From: an uncultured Clostridia bacterium
GTDB lineage: Bacteria > Bacillota > Clostridia > TANB77 > CAG-508
Assembly (NCBI GenBank): GCA_944392605.1
Contig: CALXXE010000004.1
Coordinates: forward strand, 62,001-126,000
Direction: 5' to 3'
Length of the DNA stretch: 64,000 bases
Below, one piece after another: positions 63,008-64,000 of the stretch; positions within the stretch are counted from its first letter, which is position 1, and each line of letters opens with the position of its first letter. The notes under the pieces are model-generated. The model was not told where the DNA came from. It saw only the letters and a list, made by a program, of their open reading frames with translations, and made no database searches. The position numbers were made by a program, and so were the translations under genes.

Positions 63008-64000
63008 ATGAAGGAACAGAAGAAAATATTTAAGAAAGAGGAGCGAGGAATTACACTAATAGCATTGGTAATAACTATCATTGTACTTCTGATTTTAGCA
63101 GGAGTATCAATTACAATGCTAACAGGAGATAATGGAATATTAACTCAAGCACAAAGGGCAAAGAATGAGACAGAAGCTGCAGCAGCAAATGAAGCAGCAA
63201 CTCTTGATGAATACAATAATGTTTTAAATAATTGGATAAATGGTGGGACAGCAGAGCCGGAAGATGAATGGGATTTAAGTAAGGTTGATAAAGTCGAAAG
63301 TGCAGATGAAACGCCAGTAATAGTACCCGTTCCAAAGGGATACACAGCATCAAAAGCTACAGGGGAGAACACAGTAGAGGATGGGTTTGTAATTTACGAG
63401 GGAGAAAATGAGGTGACAGATTCAAATAAGGAAGAGGCACAAATAACAAGAAATCAATTTGTCTGGGTACCAGTAGCAAATGTAGATGAAATGTATGGTA
63501 CAGATAGTACCGGTAAGAAATGGGGAAAAACATATGAATTTTATGAATCTGGAATTCGTGAATATTATGCTTGGGAAGAACAGAATGGAATAATGATAAT
63601 AGATCCAGATGATAGTCGAGAACCAGATGTAGCAACAGATTATGATTCTAATAATAATAATTTACAAGAAGCAGGATTAGATTCGAATGCTACTGTAGAT
63701 ACATTTAAATTACAGATGGAAACAGATTTTAATAATATGATAGCAAGCGTAGGAAAATATGGTGGGTTCTATATAGGAAGATATGAAACAGGAAACACTT
63801 CTCAATCAGAAGCAGTAGTAGTAAAAAATAATACAGATATAAAATCAGGAACATGGTATACACATTATAAATTAGGCAAGGATATCGCTGCTAATAACAA
63901 TGTATCGACTACAATGGTATTTGCGAGCCAATGGGATGCTGTAATGAAATGGATGTATAACAGCGGAAATGAAGAGAAGAAAAAGTATACTTATGATAGT
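63008..64000 (+). CDS. Type IV pilin-like secreted protein with SUMF-like domain (3' end outside window)
   Basis: Open from ATG 63008 (AGGGAGG ahead) to the window end, at least 331 residues. N-terminus is a class III/prepilin-like signal: EERG-ITLIALVITIIVLLILAGVSI, where the usual Glu at +5 is Ala. After it comes the assembly-helix part (MLTGDNGILTQAQRAKNETEAAAANEAA). The remainder contains FVWVPVANVDEMYG and GGFYIGRYETGN, as in formylglycine-generating-enzyme-like (SUMF) domains found in uncultured clostridia. Probably a cell-surface or secreted protein. Similar pilin-like starters are often in arrays; the neighbours to the right are not visible. Confidence 0.8.
   Translation, partial: MKEQKKIFKKEERGITLIALVITIIVLLILAGVSITMLTGDNGILTQAQRAKNETEAAAANEAATLDEYNNVLNNWINGGTAEPEDEWDLSKVDKVESADETPVIVPVPKGYTASKATGENTVEDGFVIYEGENEVTDSNKEEAQITRNQFVWVPVANVDEMYGTDSTGKKWGKTYEFYESGIREYYAWEEQNGIMIIDPDDSREPDVATDYDSNNNNLQEAGLDSNATVDTFKLQMETDFNNMIASVGKYGGFYIGRYETGNTSQSEAVVVKNNTDIKSGTWYTHYKLGKDIAANNNVSTTMVFASQWDAVMKWMYNSGNEEKKKYTYDS

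Noticed and set aside
1..64000. tRNA or rRNA genes, prophage, intact insertion sequences
   Set aside because: No T-loop GGTTCRANYCC-type sequence with cloverleaf, no rRNA sequence, no capsid/terminase/integrase or IS transposase was recognised on either strand.

Overview
The window is AT-rich DNA from a spore-forming, anaerobic, low-GC Firmicute (Clostridia-like). The evidence is a spoIIA operon followed by spoIID and a spoIIQ-type gene, plus gpr and ytxC, a formate-tetrahydrofolate ligase, dockerin/cohesin surface proteins and a T-box leader. No tRNA, rRNA, CRISPR array, intact insertion sequence or prophage was recognised. Most genes use AT-rich codons; a few (about 14.1-14.5, 31.4-31.7 and 38.2-39.6 kb) are clearly GC-richer than their surroundings.

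Layout. 0-2.8 kb: the end of a dockerin-bearing cell-wall hydrolase and a membrane-anchored cohesin protein. 2.8-10 kb: central and amino-acid metabolism (diaminopentanoate dehydrogenase-like enzyme, phosphofructokinase, FIST sensor protein, aldehyde and alcohol dehydrogenases). 10-14 kb: a T-box leader with probable valine specifier, a mutarotase-like gene and valS. 14.1-18.4 kb: an orphan GC-rich gene, then spoIIAA-spoIIAB-sigF, spoIID, spoIIQ. 18.7-31.4 kb: Rpn-family nuclease, lexA with an SOS box, a two-gene ABC exporter, a DUF4143 ATPase, small membrane proteins and addA. 31.4-38 kb: two paralogous small membrane genes, an Asp23/AmaP/DUF2273 envelope-stress group, nusB-xseA-xseB, a PAP2-like protein and fhs. 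38.2-42.6 kb: a beta-CASP-type hydrolase and uvrA. 42.8-49 kb: a protein made of about 13 tandem helix-turn-helix modules, a relative of it, gpr and two membrane-anchored proteins. 49-53.7 kb (minus strand): ytxC, GH57 branching enzyme, DUF4912 protein, E2-like acyltransferase. 54-62.7 kb: accD-accA, fabI, recJ, relA/spoT, an MBL hydrolase and hisS. The window closes with a 29-codon ORF and a pilin-like protein running off the end.

The most striking observation is translational. Four unrelated genes (the dehydrogenase at 2844, the Rpn nuclease at 18753, uvrA at 39797 and the multi-HTH gene at 42766) are each split by a +1 frame change. In every one the last zero-frame codon before the homologous frame resumes is an in-frame CGG; dropping its C and reading the next triplet as GGN (Gly) restores a full-length protein. 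Reading every CGG trinucleotide in the window against the gene frames by eye, I found only six in frame: these four, and two in the compositionally foreign hydrolase gene at 38228. The rest, roughly 80, are out of frame. This suggests that CGG is a nearly unused, perhaps unassigned codon in this organism and that ribosomes shift +1 (or decode CGGN as a quadruplet) there.

Other recurrent structure: dispersed hairpin-forming intergenic repeats built around GGGACGTTTC/GGAAAYGTCCC or TGAGACA/TGTCTCA, one of which sits inside the spoIIA operon between spoIIAA and spoIIAB.
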